Position numbers and translations under genes: made by a program
The notes under the pieces: model-generated
Told to the model about the DNA's origin: nothing
Database searches by the model: none
Seen by the model: only the letters and a program-made list of their open reading frames with translations
Shown: positions 15,902-24,650 of the stretch, piece after piece
How the letters are laid out: every line of letters starts with the position of its first letter
How positions within the stretch are numbered: the stretch's first letter is position 1
DNA from: Sandaracinaceae bacterium
GTDB taxonomy: Bacteria; Myxococcota_A; Polyangia; Polyangiales; Sandaracinaceae
Direction: 5' to 3'
Length of the DNA: 51,590 bases
Assembly (NCBI GenBank): GCA_019694315.1
Contig: JAIBCE010000011.1
Location: 1-51,590 of the forward strand

Positions 15902-17221
15902 TCACCGCTCGACGAGCACGGTTCGAGACAGGCGATAGCCGTCCGGCGCGCGCTCGATCGCGTCGCCGAAGAGCTCGCGACGGAGCGCCCAGATCGCCGT
16001 CTGGACGCGCTTCTTGCGCGAGGCCTCGGCGATCCGCGCGCCCGGCCAGGCGTGGGCGAAGATCGCATCGCTCGTCACGGAGACGTCGCGCGCGCTCGCG
16101 TCGATCAGACACTCGAGCACACGAAAGAGGGTGAGGCGGTGCGCGAGCGAGAGCCTCGCGTCCCCGAGACGCACCGACTTCGTCTTCGCATCGCAGCGCA
16201 GCGTGATCGTCGGGGCCTCGGGCCTCGACTCGGCCCATCGCAGCGCGGACTCGCGGACCGCGGCGATCTGCGCGCGCCACGCGAGGTCACGCACACGCGC
16301 TGGTGCGCTGCCGGGCGCGTCGAGGAACGCGAGCTCGAGGGCAGCCTCGCTCGCCTCGGCGGCACGCGAGCGCGACCGCTCGTCTTCGTCGTCGGCCCGC
16401 GCGAGCTCTCCCGCGGCGCGGAGCGCGAGCACGAGACGCGACGTGGTGTAGAGGGCCCCCGTGTGATCGCCCATCGCGTCGAGCTCGTCGCGGGTGCGCT
16501 CGAAGAGCTCGGCGGCGGCACGGGCGTCTTCGTTCATCGTCGTCTCCGCGACGAAGCGACGCGCGAGCGCGAGCAGACGCGGCGAGGGGCGCGCGGCGCC
16601 TCGCATGGCGGCCTCCCGCGCGAGCCGCGCGGTGCGTACGTGGTCCCCTTCGAGGAAGGCCTGGAACGTCCGCTGGATCAGCAGATCTTCTTCGGCGTCG
16701 AGGCACGCCTCGCGTTCCCGCTCGCTCGTCGGGCTCGCCAGCGCGAGCGTTCGTCGTGCGTCTTCGAAGCACTCCGATGCGATCGCGCCCTCGCGCGCCC
16801 AGAGCGCGATGTGACCGAGGAGGAGCGCGCGCGTGGCGGCGAGGGAGGGTCGCCTCGAGCGCTGCGGCAGAAGGCGGAGCGACGCACGCGCGCTCTCGTG
16901 CAGGCCTCGACCGACGTCGGCGCGTGCGGAGGCGAGGGTCAGGCGCGCGCGAAGGACCGGCGTACAGCGCGACGCGACGCGACGGGCTCGCTCCCAGATC
17001 GGCATCGTGAGCGACGGATCGAGCGCACCCACGAGCCACGGCTCGAGGGCGAGGACCGCACGCGCGACGATCGAGGGATCACGACTGCGCGTGAGCGTCA
17101 CGAGCGTGGGCACCAGCGGAGCGAGCCGATCGCGTGTGCCGACCGGATCGCGTCGACGCGTGGGCAAGAGCGCCTCTGCGCGCGCGAGCGCGCTCTTCGT
17201 CCTCGACTTCGATCGCGACAC
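15902..17221 (-). CDS. Transcriptional regulator with C-terminal winged helix
   Basis: About 439 residues from GTG 17221. This is the first usable start; the frame remains open upstream but overlaps the divergent gene's coding strand. Most of the protein is a helical, Arg/Ala-rich, TPR-like solenoid (ARAVLALEPWLVGALD, RALLLGHIALWAREGAIAS, EDLLIQRTFQAFLEG). The last 110 residues carry a strand pair (LRCDAKTKSVRLGDARLSL), helices (LFRVLECLIDA) and the element IFAHAWPGARIAEASRKKR, then VQTAIWALRRELF and a wing DGYRLSR. This is the OmpR/PhoB-type winged-helix layout seen at the C-terminus of many myxobacterial regulators. No receiver or ATPase motif is present. A motif shared with the mfd spacer lies 12-26 nt before the start. 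Confidence 0.75.
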   Translation of the reverse strand: MSRSKSRTKSALARAEALLPTRRRDPVGTRDRLAPLVPTLVTLTRSRDPSIVARAVLALEPWLVGALDPSLTMPIWERARRVASRCTPVLRARLTLASARADVGRGLHESARASLRLLPQRSRRPSLAATRALLLGHIALWAREGAIASECFEDARRTLALASPTSEREREACLDAEEDLLIQRTFQAFLEGDHVRTARLAREAAMRGAARPSPRLLALARRFVAETTMNEDARAAAELFERTRDELDAMGDHTGALYTTSRLVLALRAAGELARADDEDERSRSRAAEASEAALELAFLDAPGSAPARVRDLAWRAQIAAVRESALRWAESRPEAPTITLRCDAKTKSVRLGDARLSLAHRLTLFRVLECLIDASARDVSVTSDAIFAHAWPGARIAEASRKKRVQTAIWALRRELFGDAIERAPDGYRLSRTVLVER

Positions 17222-17232
17222 GCGAGGAGCTT

Positions 17233-17247
17233 CTACACAGAATCGCC
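17233..17247 (-). promoter_or_regulatory. GGCGATTCTGTGTAG motif before the regulator start
   Basis: Read on the minus strand, this 15-mer ends 11 nt before GTG 17221. Fourteen of 15 bases recur at 15746-15760 upstream of mfd, and the first ten again in inverted form at 15712-15721. The position suits autoregulation. Inference only. Confidence 0.35.
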
Positions 17248-17323
17248 ACGACCTGCTCTCGCCACGATTGTTTTGAGCGACGTTTGAGCGGACGCGCGAC
17301 CCGTGGCCTCCACGCTGGGCGGC

Positions 17324-18889
17324 ATGCGAGCTCCCTCGATCCCCCCGGTCTCTGGTCTCCTCGTGCTCGGCCTCGTGGCCAGCTGCACGGAGCCCTCTCC
17401 GTCGGCCTCCGACGCAGCGCTGGGCGACACGTCCATCGCGAGCGATGCGCCTGTCCTCGATGCCTCGACGCCTGCGCCCACGTGGGGGCCCTGCCCCGCG
17501 CGCTTCCGCGACGAGTGCGCGACGATCGCGATGCCGCTCGATCACGACGATCCCTCGCGGGGCACGATCGACGTGCTCGTCTCGCGCCGCGGCACGGGCA
17601 CACGACAGCTCTGGCTCCTCCAGGGCGGCCCCGGCGGCTCGGCCGAGACCTTCTTCGGCTGGCACGACTTCCTCGCGAACCTCGATCCGGAGCTCGAGGT
17701 CTATACGATCGAGCACCGCGGCGTGGGCGAGTCCACGCGCCTCGGATGCGCGAGCGGCGAGGCCGCCTCGAGCGAAGAGGGCGTGCAGATCGCGCGAAGC
17801 GAGTGGGCCGCGTGTCAGGCCGACGTCGAAGCAGAGTGGGGAGAGCGCCTGCGCTACTTCGACACCACCCAAGCGGCACATGACCTCGCCCTCGCCATCG
17901 AGCTCACGCGACGAGACGGCGTGCCGGTGTTCGTCTATGGCGGCTCGTACGGAACGTACTGGGCCAACCGCTTCGGCGTGCTCCACCCGAGCGCCGCCAG
18001 TGGCTTGATTCTCGATGCGCCCGTCGCTCCGGGCTCCGATCTTCACCGCTATGATCTAGCGTTCGAGACGATCGGGCGGCGCGTGTTCTCCGAGCTGTGC
18101 CTCGAGGCGCCCCGCTGTCACGAACACCTCGGAGACGACCCAGCCGCGTTCCTCCAGCGCGTGGCCGACGCGCTCGAGGCCGGACACTGCGGCTCGCTCG
18201 GCGTGGACTTCGACACGTGGCGCGTCGTCTTCAGCATCTTCCTCATGGACTACAACCTGAGGAATTGGCTGCCCGCGCTCGTCTATCGCCTCGATCGCTG
18301 CAGCCCTGACGATCAGGCCGCGATCGCGAGGCTCTTCGGCCAGCTCTTCGGCGCCGGAGGAGGCACGGGCGTGCCGCGGATGTCGCGCGTGCTCCAGACC
18401 CACATCTGTCTCTCCGAATTCTGGCCCGCGGGGCTCGCCGACGAGACCGAGATCGAGCGCGCGCGCGCCGACAACCTCTTCTTCCAGGACGGCATCGGGC
18501 ACGTGTACGCGGCGCAGGCGAGCTGGCCTCGCTACGAGCCTGGGCCCGTCGCCGGCGAGTACGCGCCACCGAGCGTGCCGATGCTCGTGATGGCCGGCGA
18601 GCTCGATCCGGCCGCGCCGCCCGCAGACGTTGGCTATGGCTATCGCGACCACCTCCGCGGCCCTGCGCAACACTTCGTCGAGATCCCGTACGGCGCGCAC
18701 ACCGTCCTCACGGGCGCGGGCTCGGTCGGTCCCGACAGGCCGAGCTGCCCGGTCCAGCTCGTGCGCGCGTTCCTCACCGATCCAGAGGGCGCGCTGCCGA
18801 GCTGCGCGAGCGATGTGCTCTTCCCGAGCTTCGACGCGCCGGCCGCGGCGCTCGATCGCTACTGGGGCACCAGCGACCTCTACGACTGA
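17324..18889 (+). CDS. Secreted alpha/beta-hydrolase lipoprotein (proline-iminopeptidase/TAP-like)
   Basis: 521 residues from ATG 17324; an upstream GTG at 17303 is less likely because the signal peptide begins well at 17324. Lipobox VASC, Cys21, then a Ser/Asp/Ala-rich linker. Hydrolase motifs: oxyanion loop LLQGGPGGSAETF; nucleophile elbow YGGSYGTYW with Ser208; Asp in VMAGELDPAAPP; His in IPYGAHTVLT near the C-terminus. This order matches the tripeptidyl-aminopeptidase/proline iminopeptidase group with a TAP-like C-terminal region. The cysteines in RLGCASGE, ELCLEAPRCHEH and GHCGS suggest disulfides, consistent with an exported location. Likely an outer-membrane or surface peptidase or esterase; substrate not predictable. 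Confidence 0.88.
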   Translation: MRAPSIPPVSGLLVLGLVASCTEPSPSASDAALGDTSIASDAPVLDASTPAPTWGPCPARFRDECATIAMPLDHDDPSRGTIDVLVSRRGTGTRQLWLLQGGPGGSAETFFGWHDFLANLDPELEVYTIEHRGVGESTRLGCASGEAASSEEGVQIARSEWAACQADVEAEWGERLRYFDTTQAAHDLALAIELTRRDGVPVFVYGGSYGTYWANRFGVLHPSAASGLILDAPVAPGSDLHRYDLAFETIGRRVFSELCLEAPRCHEHLGDDPAAFLQRVADALEAGHCGSLGVDFDTWRVVFSIFLMDYNLRNWLPALVYRLDRCSPDDQAAIARLFGQLFGAGGGTGVPRMSRVLQTHICLSEFWPAGLADETEIERARADNLFFQDGIGHVYAAQASWPRYEPGPVAGEYAPPSVPMLVMAGELDPAAPPADVGYGYRDHLRGPAQHFVEIPYGAHTVLTGAGSVGPDRPSCPVQLVRAFLTDPEGALPSCASDVLFPSFDAPAAALDRYWGTSDLYD

Positions 18890-18961
18890 GGCACGGGAAC
18901 CTCCGGCGCGAGGTGGGGTCGGATCCAGCGCGCCGTCCGCTGCGACCCGAAAAGGTGATAG

Positions 18962-20065
18962 ATGAAGGCCGTGTCCGACCCCGAAGATCTCCCCTCCGGT
19001 GATGAGCCCAGCTCGCCGCGCCTGCGCGCTGCCAAGCCCGACCCCGAGGAGCTCGAGGGCCGGCCTGCGTACATGCCCTCGATCCCCTGGAAGTGGGCCT
19101 TGGTGGCAGTGCTCGCGCTGGCGGGCGTGTACTTCGGGTACCAGTACCGCGAGGGCGCGCGCGCCGACGCGATGCGCGAGCAGATCCTGACCACGCACGA
19201 GGAGCACCTGGCCCCGATCGTCGAGCGCTACCGCACGTTCCGGACGCGCATCGAGGACTGGACCATGGAGGCCGCGAACGCGGGCGAGCCGGAGCGCTGG
19301 AGCGATCCGCGGCTTCGCATCTCCGGTCTGCACGGCGGCGAGGGCCTCTACCTGCGCCTGCACGCGGAGGACGCCACGAGCCGCGAGGGCGTGGAGCGCG
19401 GCGGACGCGCGATGCGCGAGGATGCGATCACGCGCTGCCTCGGCATCGCGCCCGCGTCGGCGCGCGGGCTCTTCGAGAACGGCGAATTCCTCATGCCGTC
19501 GTGGCTCGATCAGGTCCGCGAGGAGCCCGACTACCTGCGCCTGCGCGTGCTCGACGAGCAGCTCGCGCGGAACATGTCGGTCGACGTGCCGATCGTCGCG
19601 AACCTCCTCCGCGCGCAGTATTTCCTTCTCGTCATCGAGCAGGGCGAGAACCGCCGCGATGCGCCCGTGGACGTGTACCTCTGGGACCTCCGCGAGAACC
19701 GTCAGCTGCTCCGGACACGCGTGCAGGCGCGCGGTGTGCTCATCCCCGTCCGCATCGATCGCATGCTGCCAGGGGTGCAGGTGCAGGACGCGCCCGGCGT
19801 GCCTGCGATGACGTCGGGCGGCGCGCACGACTGCTCGATCGCCGCGCAGATCAAGGCGATCACCGGAGACAGCGTCGTCGAGGTCGGACAGGACACGATC
19901 GAGGCGCTGCGCGAGGCGGCCGAAGCGCAGCCGAGCGCGAGCGATTCTGATGCAGGCACGCCCAGCGCAGGCGAGACGCCCACGGTACCCGCGCCCGCAA
20001 CCTCCGCGCCCACGACACCGACCGCGCCGACGGAAGGCACCGCGCCGACCCCGCCTGCGCCCTGA
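18962..20065 (+). CDS. Single-pass membrane protein of unknown function
   Basis: 367 residues; ATG with an AAAGG ribosome binding site. Residues 1-42 are acidic/proline-rich and cytoplasmic, and one membrane helix spans about 43-62 (WKWALVAVLALAGVYFGYQY). The rest should lie in the periplasm: a helical segment (MREQILTTHEEHLAPIVERY), then a mixed region with strands (GLYLRLHAED, YFLLVIEQGEN, DVYLWDLRENRQLLRTRV). The last 50 residues are an Ala/Pro/Thr-rich tail that may span the wall. Two cysteines (TRCLGI, HDCSIA) could pair. No family recognised. The DsbA-like gene 60 nt downstream may be co-transcribed, suggesting an envelope function. Confidence 0.75.
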   Translation: MKAVSDPEDLPSGDEPSSPRLRAAKPDPEELEGRPAYMPSIPWKWALVAVLALAGVYFGYQYREGARADAMREQILTTHEEHLAPIVERYRTFRTRIEDWTMEAANAGEPERWSDPRLRISGLHGGEGLYLRLHAEDATSREGVERGGRAMREDAITRCLGIAPASARGLFENGEFLMPSWLDQVREEPDYLRLRVLDEQLARNMSVDVPIVANLLRAQYFLLVIEQGENRRDAPVDVYLWDLRENRQLLRTRVQARGVLIPVRIDRMLPGVQVQDAPGVPAMTSGGAHDCSIAAQIKAITGDSVVEVGQDTIEALREAAEAQPSASDSDAGTPSAGETPTVPAPATSAPTTPTAPTEGTAPTPPAP

Positions 20066-20125
20066 TCGAGCCGCACGGCCGAGGTGGCTTCCGTTCGCTG
20101 AGCGAGCGGTGGATCATCTCGCGCC

Positions 20126-20896
20126 ATGAGACAGAACCCGCTCGGACTCGTGCTCGCCATCGTGAGCGTCGCCCTCTCCGGCATCTGCTGCATCTCGGGA
20201 GTGGGCTTCGCGATGTTCATGGCGACCGCGCGTCGCGGAGATTCGTCCGTCGTCGAGCCGCCGCCCGTCGCCTCGCCTTACCCCGCACCAGCGTATCCGG
20301 CTCCGTCGTATCCGCCGCCCACGCCCGCCCCCGCCGTCGCAGCGCCGCAGGCTGATCCTACCGGCACGCTCGCGGTGGGCCCAGACAACGCCACGCGGGG
20401 CCCCGCGAGCGCTCCCGTCACGATCCACGTCGTGAGCGAGTTCCAGTGCCCCTTCTGCGCGCGCGTCGAGCCTACGCTCGCACGCGTCGACGCGGCCTAT
20501 CCGGGACAGATTCTCTGGGTCTGGCACGACTACCCGCTGCCCTTCCACACGAACGCGATGCCTGCGGCGGAGGCCGGCCGCGAGGTGCGGAGACAGCTCG
20601 GCGACGAGGCGTTCTGGCGCTTCCACGACCTCGTGTTCGAGAACAGCAGTCAGCTCTCACCCGCGCTGATCGAGCAGCTCGCCAGCACGCTGCCCGGCCT
20701 CGATCTCGCCGCGTTCCGCACAGCCCTGGCGACGCACCAGCACGAGGCCTCGATCCGCGCGGACATGGCCCTCGTCGACGCGCAGCTCAGCGCAGGACCG
20801 GGCACGCCACAGTTCCTGATCAACGGGAGCTGGCTCCGCGGCGCGCAGCCCTTCGAGCGCTTCCAGGGCGCGATCGATCACGCGCTCGGACGCTGA
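20126..20896 (+). CDS. DsbA-family thioredoxin-fold protein, membrane-anchored
   Basis: 256 residues. An N-terminal hydrophobic segment (about 6-33, with CC at 21-22) should act as signal anchor. It is followed by a Pro/Tyr/Ala-rich linker to about residue 85 and a DsbA/thioredoxin domain with the redox motif CPFC at 108-111 in SEFQCPFCARVEPTL. Helical-insert features (AMPAAEAGREVRRQLGDEAFWRFHDLVFE) and the cis-Pro loop GTPQFLING follow. The architecture matches the DsbA-like thioredoxin_4 group (BdbD/DsbG-like), which oxidises or isomerises disulfides outside the cytoplasm. The window encodes many Cys-rich exported proteins, including the MopE-like protein at 22618, that are plausible clients. 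Confidence 0.88.
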   Translation: MRQNPLGLVLAIVSVALSGICCISGVGFAMFMATARRGDSSVVEPPPVASPYPAPAYPAPSYPPPTPAPAVAAPQADPTGTLAVGPDNATRGPASAPVTIHVVSEFQCPFCARVEPTLARVDAAYPGQILWVWHDYPLPFHTNAMPAAEAGREVRRQLGDEAFWRFHDLVFENSSQLSPALIEQLASTLPGLDLAAFRTALATHQHEASIRADMALVDAQLSAGPGTPQFLINGSWLRGAQPFERFQGAIDHALGR

Positions 20897-20987
20897 GCCG
20901 CTCCGAGGATCGCGCAGACGGAAAACGACACGGGGCCGCGCAACGCAGCCCTCACGCCGCCGACAAGGACGCCCATCGGAGGTCGTC

Positions 20988-22556
20988 ATGTCGGAGTGCT
21001 CGCAGGATCGGTCGTCTCTTCTTCCCCCGCACGCGTCCGCGCTCTCGCGCTACGCGGTCGTACGAAGCCTCGGCCACGGAGGCATGGCCGAGACCTTCGT
21101 GGCGCGTTCGATCGATCCAGCGCGCCACGAGCTCGTGTGCCTGAAGCGCCTCAAGCCCGCGCTCGCCGCCGATCCGGCGCAGCGTGCGAGCTTCTCGGAC
21201 GAGGCCCGCGTGCTCTCACGCCTCTGTCATCCGAATGTGCTCTCGGTGCTGGATGCGGGCACCGATCTCGAGGGCCCGTTCCTCGTGACCGAGCTCCTCG
21301 AGGGCCTCGATCTGCGCCGCTTCCTGCGCTGGCTCGCGGAGCTCGGTGAGCCGATGCCCGAGCCGCTCGCGCTGCGCATCGCACGCGACGTGGCCGACGC
21401 GCTCGCGCACGCGCACGAGCATGGCGTCCTGCACCGCGACGTGACCCCCGCGAACGTGCTCCTCGGCCGCGACGGCCGCGTGGTGCTCATCGACTTCGGC
21501 ATCGCGCGCAGCGAGGTCCAGACCCAGCGCACGCGCACGGGGCTCGTGAAGGGCAAGGTCGCGTACATGGCGCCCGAGCAGGCGCTGGGCGCAGGGCTCG
21601 ACGCGCGCACCGATCTCTTCGCGCTCGGCGTCGTGCTCTTCGAGATGCTTGCGGGCACGCGGCCTCACGATGGCGCGAGCGACGTCGAGACCGTGACCAA
21701 CGCGGTGCGCGGACGACACCGCCCGCTGGGTCGACCGCTCGCGACCCACGGTCTCGACGCACTGATCGAGGCGCTGCTCCACCCACAGCCCTCGCGTCGC
21801 CCCGCCGATGCGTCGTTCGTGGTGCGCTCGCTCGAGGGGAGTCGTGTGGCCGATGCCGCCGAGCTCGCCGCATGGGTCCGCACGGCGTGCGAGACCGAGC
21901 ACGGCCAGGCTCCGAGCGCGGCGCGAGACGAAGGAACGCGAAAAAGCGCTCGCGCGCGACCCGAGACCGCGACCACGCCGGAGCTCGCGATCGACACGAT
22001 CCTCGCGCCTGCCACGGAGTCGTGTGCGATCGCGGGCGAAAGCAACGACGAGCCGACGCGGATCGAAGGCGACGACGAGGCGACGCGGATCGAAGCGGCC
22101 CTCTACGAGGCGGCGCTCGAGGCTGCACACGAAGACGCTCGCGTGCGTGACGAGGCACGAACGAACGACGATGGCGTTCAGCGAAGCGTGCGTGACTGGC
22201 GACCCTCCGATCCGCCGACGATCCTCGAGCCCGCGCAGGCGCTCGACGCGAGCGAGCCGGCTCCCGAGCAGGAAACCGTGCTCGAGCACGGCCATGCGAT
22301 CGAGCCTGCCGAGGCGACCGAGCTCACTCCTCGCTTCGAGCTCGAAGACGCGGCGATGCGGACGGACGCAACGGTCGCCGCGCCCACCGCCGTCGAGCGA
22401 CACGACGCCTCGCGAGCACCGACGACGAGCGGGCTCACGCCCCGACCGCGTCGCATGGTGGTGCTGCTTCGGACGGTGGCCATGCTCGCCGGTGGCGTGG
22501 TCGCTGGGATGGTGACGGGCGGCGCCGTGGCGATGCTGCTGCGCTGCGCGCTCTGA
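20988..22556 (+). CDS. Membrane-anchored Ser/Thr protein kinase
   Basis: 522 residues with ribosome binding site GGAGG. The Hanks-type kinase domain spans about 20-285: glycine loop GHGGMAETF, catalytic Lys53 (VCLKRL), HRDVTPANVLL (149-159), DFG 169-171, activation loop with Thr residues (QTQRTRTGLVKGKVAYM) and APE 195-197. After it comes a long acidic, low-complexity linker (residues about 300-480), then one membrane helix (about 493-515) and a very short C-terminus, so there is essentially no extracytoplasmic sensor domain. The HRDVTPANV form is common in myxobacterial kinases. Substrates unknown; it lies alone between the DsbA-like and MopE-like genes. Confidence 0.93.
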   Translation: MSECSQDRSSLLPPHASALSRYAVVRSLGHGGMAETFVARSIDPARHELVCLKRLKPALAADPAQRASFSDEARVLSRLCHPNVLSVLDAGTDLEGPFLVTELLEGLDLRRFLRWLAELGEPMPEPLALRIARDVADALAHAHEHGVLHRDVTPANVLLGRDGRVVLIDFGIARSEVQTQRTRTGLVKGKVAYMAPEQALGAGLDARTDLFALGVVLFEMLAGTRPHDGASDVETVTNAVRGRHRPLGRPLATHGLDALIEALLHPQPSRRPADASFVVRSLEGSRVADAAELAAWVRTACETEHGQAPSAARDEGTRKSARARPETATTPELAIDTILAPATESCAIAGESNDEPTRIEGDDEATRIEAALYEAALEAAHEDARVRDEARTNDDGVQRSVRDWRPSDPPTILEPAQALDASEPAPEQETVLEHGHAIEPAEATELTPRFELEDAAMRTDATVAAPTAVERHDASRAPTTSGLTPRPRRMVVLLRTVAMLAGGVVAGMVTGGAVAMLLRCAL

Positions 22557-22617
22557 GCGACGAGGCTCGCAGAGCACGCAATTGCGGTCGTGTGCGCGAT
22601 CGATCCACCATGTTCGA

Positions 22618-24624
22618 ATGAGCTTTCTTCGTTCTCCGTGGGTCGTGCCGTGGCTCGCTGGAGCGAGCCTCGCCCTCGCAGCCTGCGCCTCCGGGGGTGG
22701 CGGAGACACGGGCACCCGCGTGGATGCCGCGCCCAGCCTCGACGCCTTCGGTGGAGTCGACGCGTACTCGGCCGCCGATGCGCCCATGGGCGACGCGGGC
22801 TCGCCCGATGGCGGCGCTCGCTGCGTGGACGACGACTCGGACGGCTTCGCGACTGGCCCCGCGAGCTGCGGAGAGACCGACTGCGACGACACCGATCCCG
22901 AGGTGAACCCGGGCGCCGTCGAGTCCTGCAATGGCGTGGACGACGACTGCAGCGGAGAGATCGACGACGGAATCGTGGAGCAGGTGTGTGGAGTGGGTGG
23001 CTGCGCGGTGCACGTGCCTGGCTGTACGGCAGGGCATGTGCCGACCTGCGCGCCCGGCACGCCGAGCACGGAGATCTGCAACGCGATCGACGACGACTGC
23101 AACGGCACCATCGATGACGGCCTCGGTGCGCCGATCGTGTGCGGCGTGGGCGCGTGTGAGCGCATGGTCCCCGGCTGCACGGGCGGCGGGTCGATGACGT
23201 GCACGCCGGGCATGCCGAGCGCCGAGACGTGCAACGGCATCGACGACGACTGCGATGGAACGATCGACGATGGCCTGCCGACCAACAGCTGTGGCGTGGG
23301 CGCGTGCGCGCAGACGACGCCGAGCTGCGTGGACGGCGCGCCGCGCGCCTGTGTGCCGGGAATGCCGACGATGGAGTCGTGCAACGGCGTCGACGACGAC
23401 TGCGATGGCACGGCGGACGACGGCTTCGGCACGCTCACGTGCGGCACGGGCGCGTGCAGCCGCACCGTGAGCAGCTGCGTGATGGGCGTGCCGCAGATGT
23501 GTGTGCCGCTCGGCGGCAGCGCCGAGACCTGCAACAACGTCGACGACGACTGCAACGGCACCGTCGACGACGGCCTCGGCACCTCCTCGTGCGGTCTCGG
23601 AGTGTGCACGCGCACGGTGCAGAATTGCCTCGCAGGCGTGCCGCAGACCTGCCGGCCGGGCAGCCCCACCGCCGAGGCCTGCAACAACGCGGACGACGAC
23701 TGCAACGGCGTGACCGACGACATGGGAAGCACCTCGTGCGGCACGGGCCTGTGTGCGCGCACGTACGCCAATTGCGTGAGTGGCGTGATGCAGACCTGCG
23801 TGCCCGGCACGCCGATCGCCGAGATCTGCGGCAACGGGCTCGACGAGGACTGCAACGGCACGGCCGACAACGGCTGCGTCGCGGGGCCCGCCAACGATCT
23901 CTGCGCGGGCGCGATCCTCTTGAGCGGCGCTTCGGGCACACGGACTGGTGACAGCATCGCGGGCGCCACGCAGCAGCTCTCGGACTGTCACTACGGCACC
24001 GATGTCTTCTATCGGATCACGCTCGCGAGCCGCTCGATCCTCTATGTGGACACGTTCGGCTCGAGCTTCGACACCTCGCTCTCGATCCGCTCGAGCTGCA
24101 CGGGCGCGCCCGTCTCGTGCGAGGACGACGACTGCTCCACCCTGCAGGACGTGGCGGTGGCGGATCTGCCTGCGGGCACCCACTACATCGTGGTCCACAC
24201 GCGTGCCTCGACCACGGGCACGATCGACCTCCGCTGGCAGACGCTCGCCACGGGCTCGGGCACGGCCACACGTGTGACGGCGAACGGCACGTTCGCGGGG
24301 ACCACCGGGACGACGAGCGCCACCACCGCGAGCGCCACCTGCTTCGGTCGCGGCGCGGGCCCCGAGAACCTCCACTACTTCACGATCTGTCCGGCGACGA
24401 CGCGCACGGTGACGATGGCCACGTGCAGCCTCGCGAGCTGGGACACGGTGCTCTACCTGCGCAGCGCGGGCGGCACCGAGGTGACATGCGCGGACGACAC
24501 CTGCGGCACGCAGTCGCAGATCGCACCGAGCGTGACCGGTCCTGGTCTCTTCGGCCTCTTCGTCGACTCGTACTACTCGACCGACACGCTGCAGAGCTAC
24601 TCGGTGAGCTTCAGCGGCCTCTGA
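22618..24624 (+). CDS. MopE-like Cys/Asp-repeat surface lipoprotein
   Basis: 668 residues from ATG 22618. Lipobox LAAC near residue 23, then a Gly/Asp linker. Residues about 68-118 hold the classic MopE motif (DDDSDGFATG, CGETDCDDTDPEVNPGA, then CNGVDDDC). Six further units of about 48-50 residues follow (120-420), each CGxGxC...C...C...ExCNxxDDDCxGxxDDG, six cysteines per unit. The acidic DxDDDC loops suggest Ca2+ or another metal bound in a disulfide-stapled array. The C-terminal 250 residues are two tandem beta-sandwich modules of the pre-peptidase-C type (YRITLASRSILYVDTFGSS, FTICPATTRTVTMATCS). Relatives include Methylococcus MopE repeats. Role is probably surface structure or adhesion; no enzymatic motif. 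Confidence 0.88.
   Translation: MSFLRSPWVVPWLAGASLALAACASGGGGDTGTRVDAAPSLDAFGGVDAYSAADAPMGDAGSPDGGARCVDDDSDGFATGPASCGETDCDDTDPEVNPGAVESCNGVDDDCSGEIDDGIVEQVCGVGGCAVHVPGCTAGHVPTCAPGTPSTEICNAIDDDCNGTIDDGLGAPIVCGVGACERMVPGCTGGGSMTCTPGMPSAETCNGIDDDCDGTIDDGLPTNSCGVGACAQTTPSCVDGAPRACVPGMPTMESCNGVDDDCDGTADDGFGTLTCGTGACSRTVSSCVMGVPQMCVPLGGSAETCNNVDDDCNGTVDDGLGTSSCGLGVCTRTVQNCLAGVPQTCRPGSPTAEACNNADDDCNGVTDDMGSTSCGTGLCARTYANCVSGVMQTCVPGTPIAEICGNGLDEDCNGTADNGCVAGPANDLCAGAILLSGASGTRTGDSIAGATQQLSDCHYGTDVFYRITLASRSILYVDTFGSSFDTSLSIRSSCTGAPVSCEDDDCSTLQDVAVADLPAGTHYIVVHTRASTTGTIDLRWQTLATGSGTATRVTANGTFAGTTGTTSATTASATCFGRGAGPENLHYFTICPATTRTVTMATCSLASWDTVLYLRSAGGTEVTCADDTCGTQSQIAPSVTGPGLFGLFVDSYYSTDTLQSYSVSFSGL
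22975..23880 (+). repeat. Six tandem about 150-nt coding repeats
   Basis: Internal repeats of the MopE-like gene. Units end in the CNxxDDDCxGxxDDG codons and share long identical nucleotide blocks (for example gacgacgactgcaacggcac), consistent with recent unequal recombination. Confidence 0.85.
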
Positions 24625-24626
24625 TT

Positions 24627-24650
24627 CGCTCGGGTTGATGGTCCCGAGCG
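24627..24650. terminator. Bidirectional hairpin between convergent genes
   Basis: CGCTCGGG-TTGATGGT-CCCGAGCG fills the gap between the stop at 24624 (+) and the stop at 24651 (-). The 8-bp stem is perfect. No U-tract on either strand. Confidence 0.6.

Noticed and set aside
11831..17287. A single open plus-strand frame of 1818 codons across mfd and the regulator gene
   Set aside because: It is antisense to two well-supported genes. Its composition (Arg, Ala, Glu, His, Asp rich, without fold-like patterns) is what the G/C third-position bias creates on the opposite strand; no start signal or motif.
22975..23880. Regular repeats suggesting a CRISPR array
   Set aside because: Period is about 150 nt with protein-level conservation (Cys and Asp pattern) and open frame throughout; it is a coding repeat.
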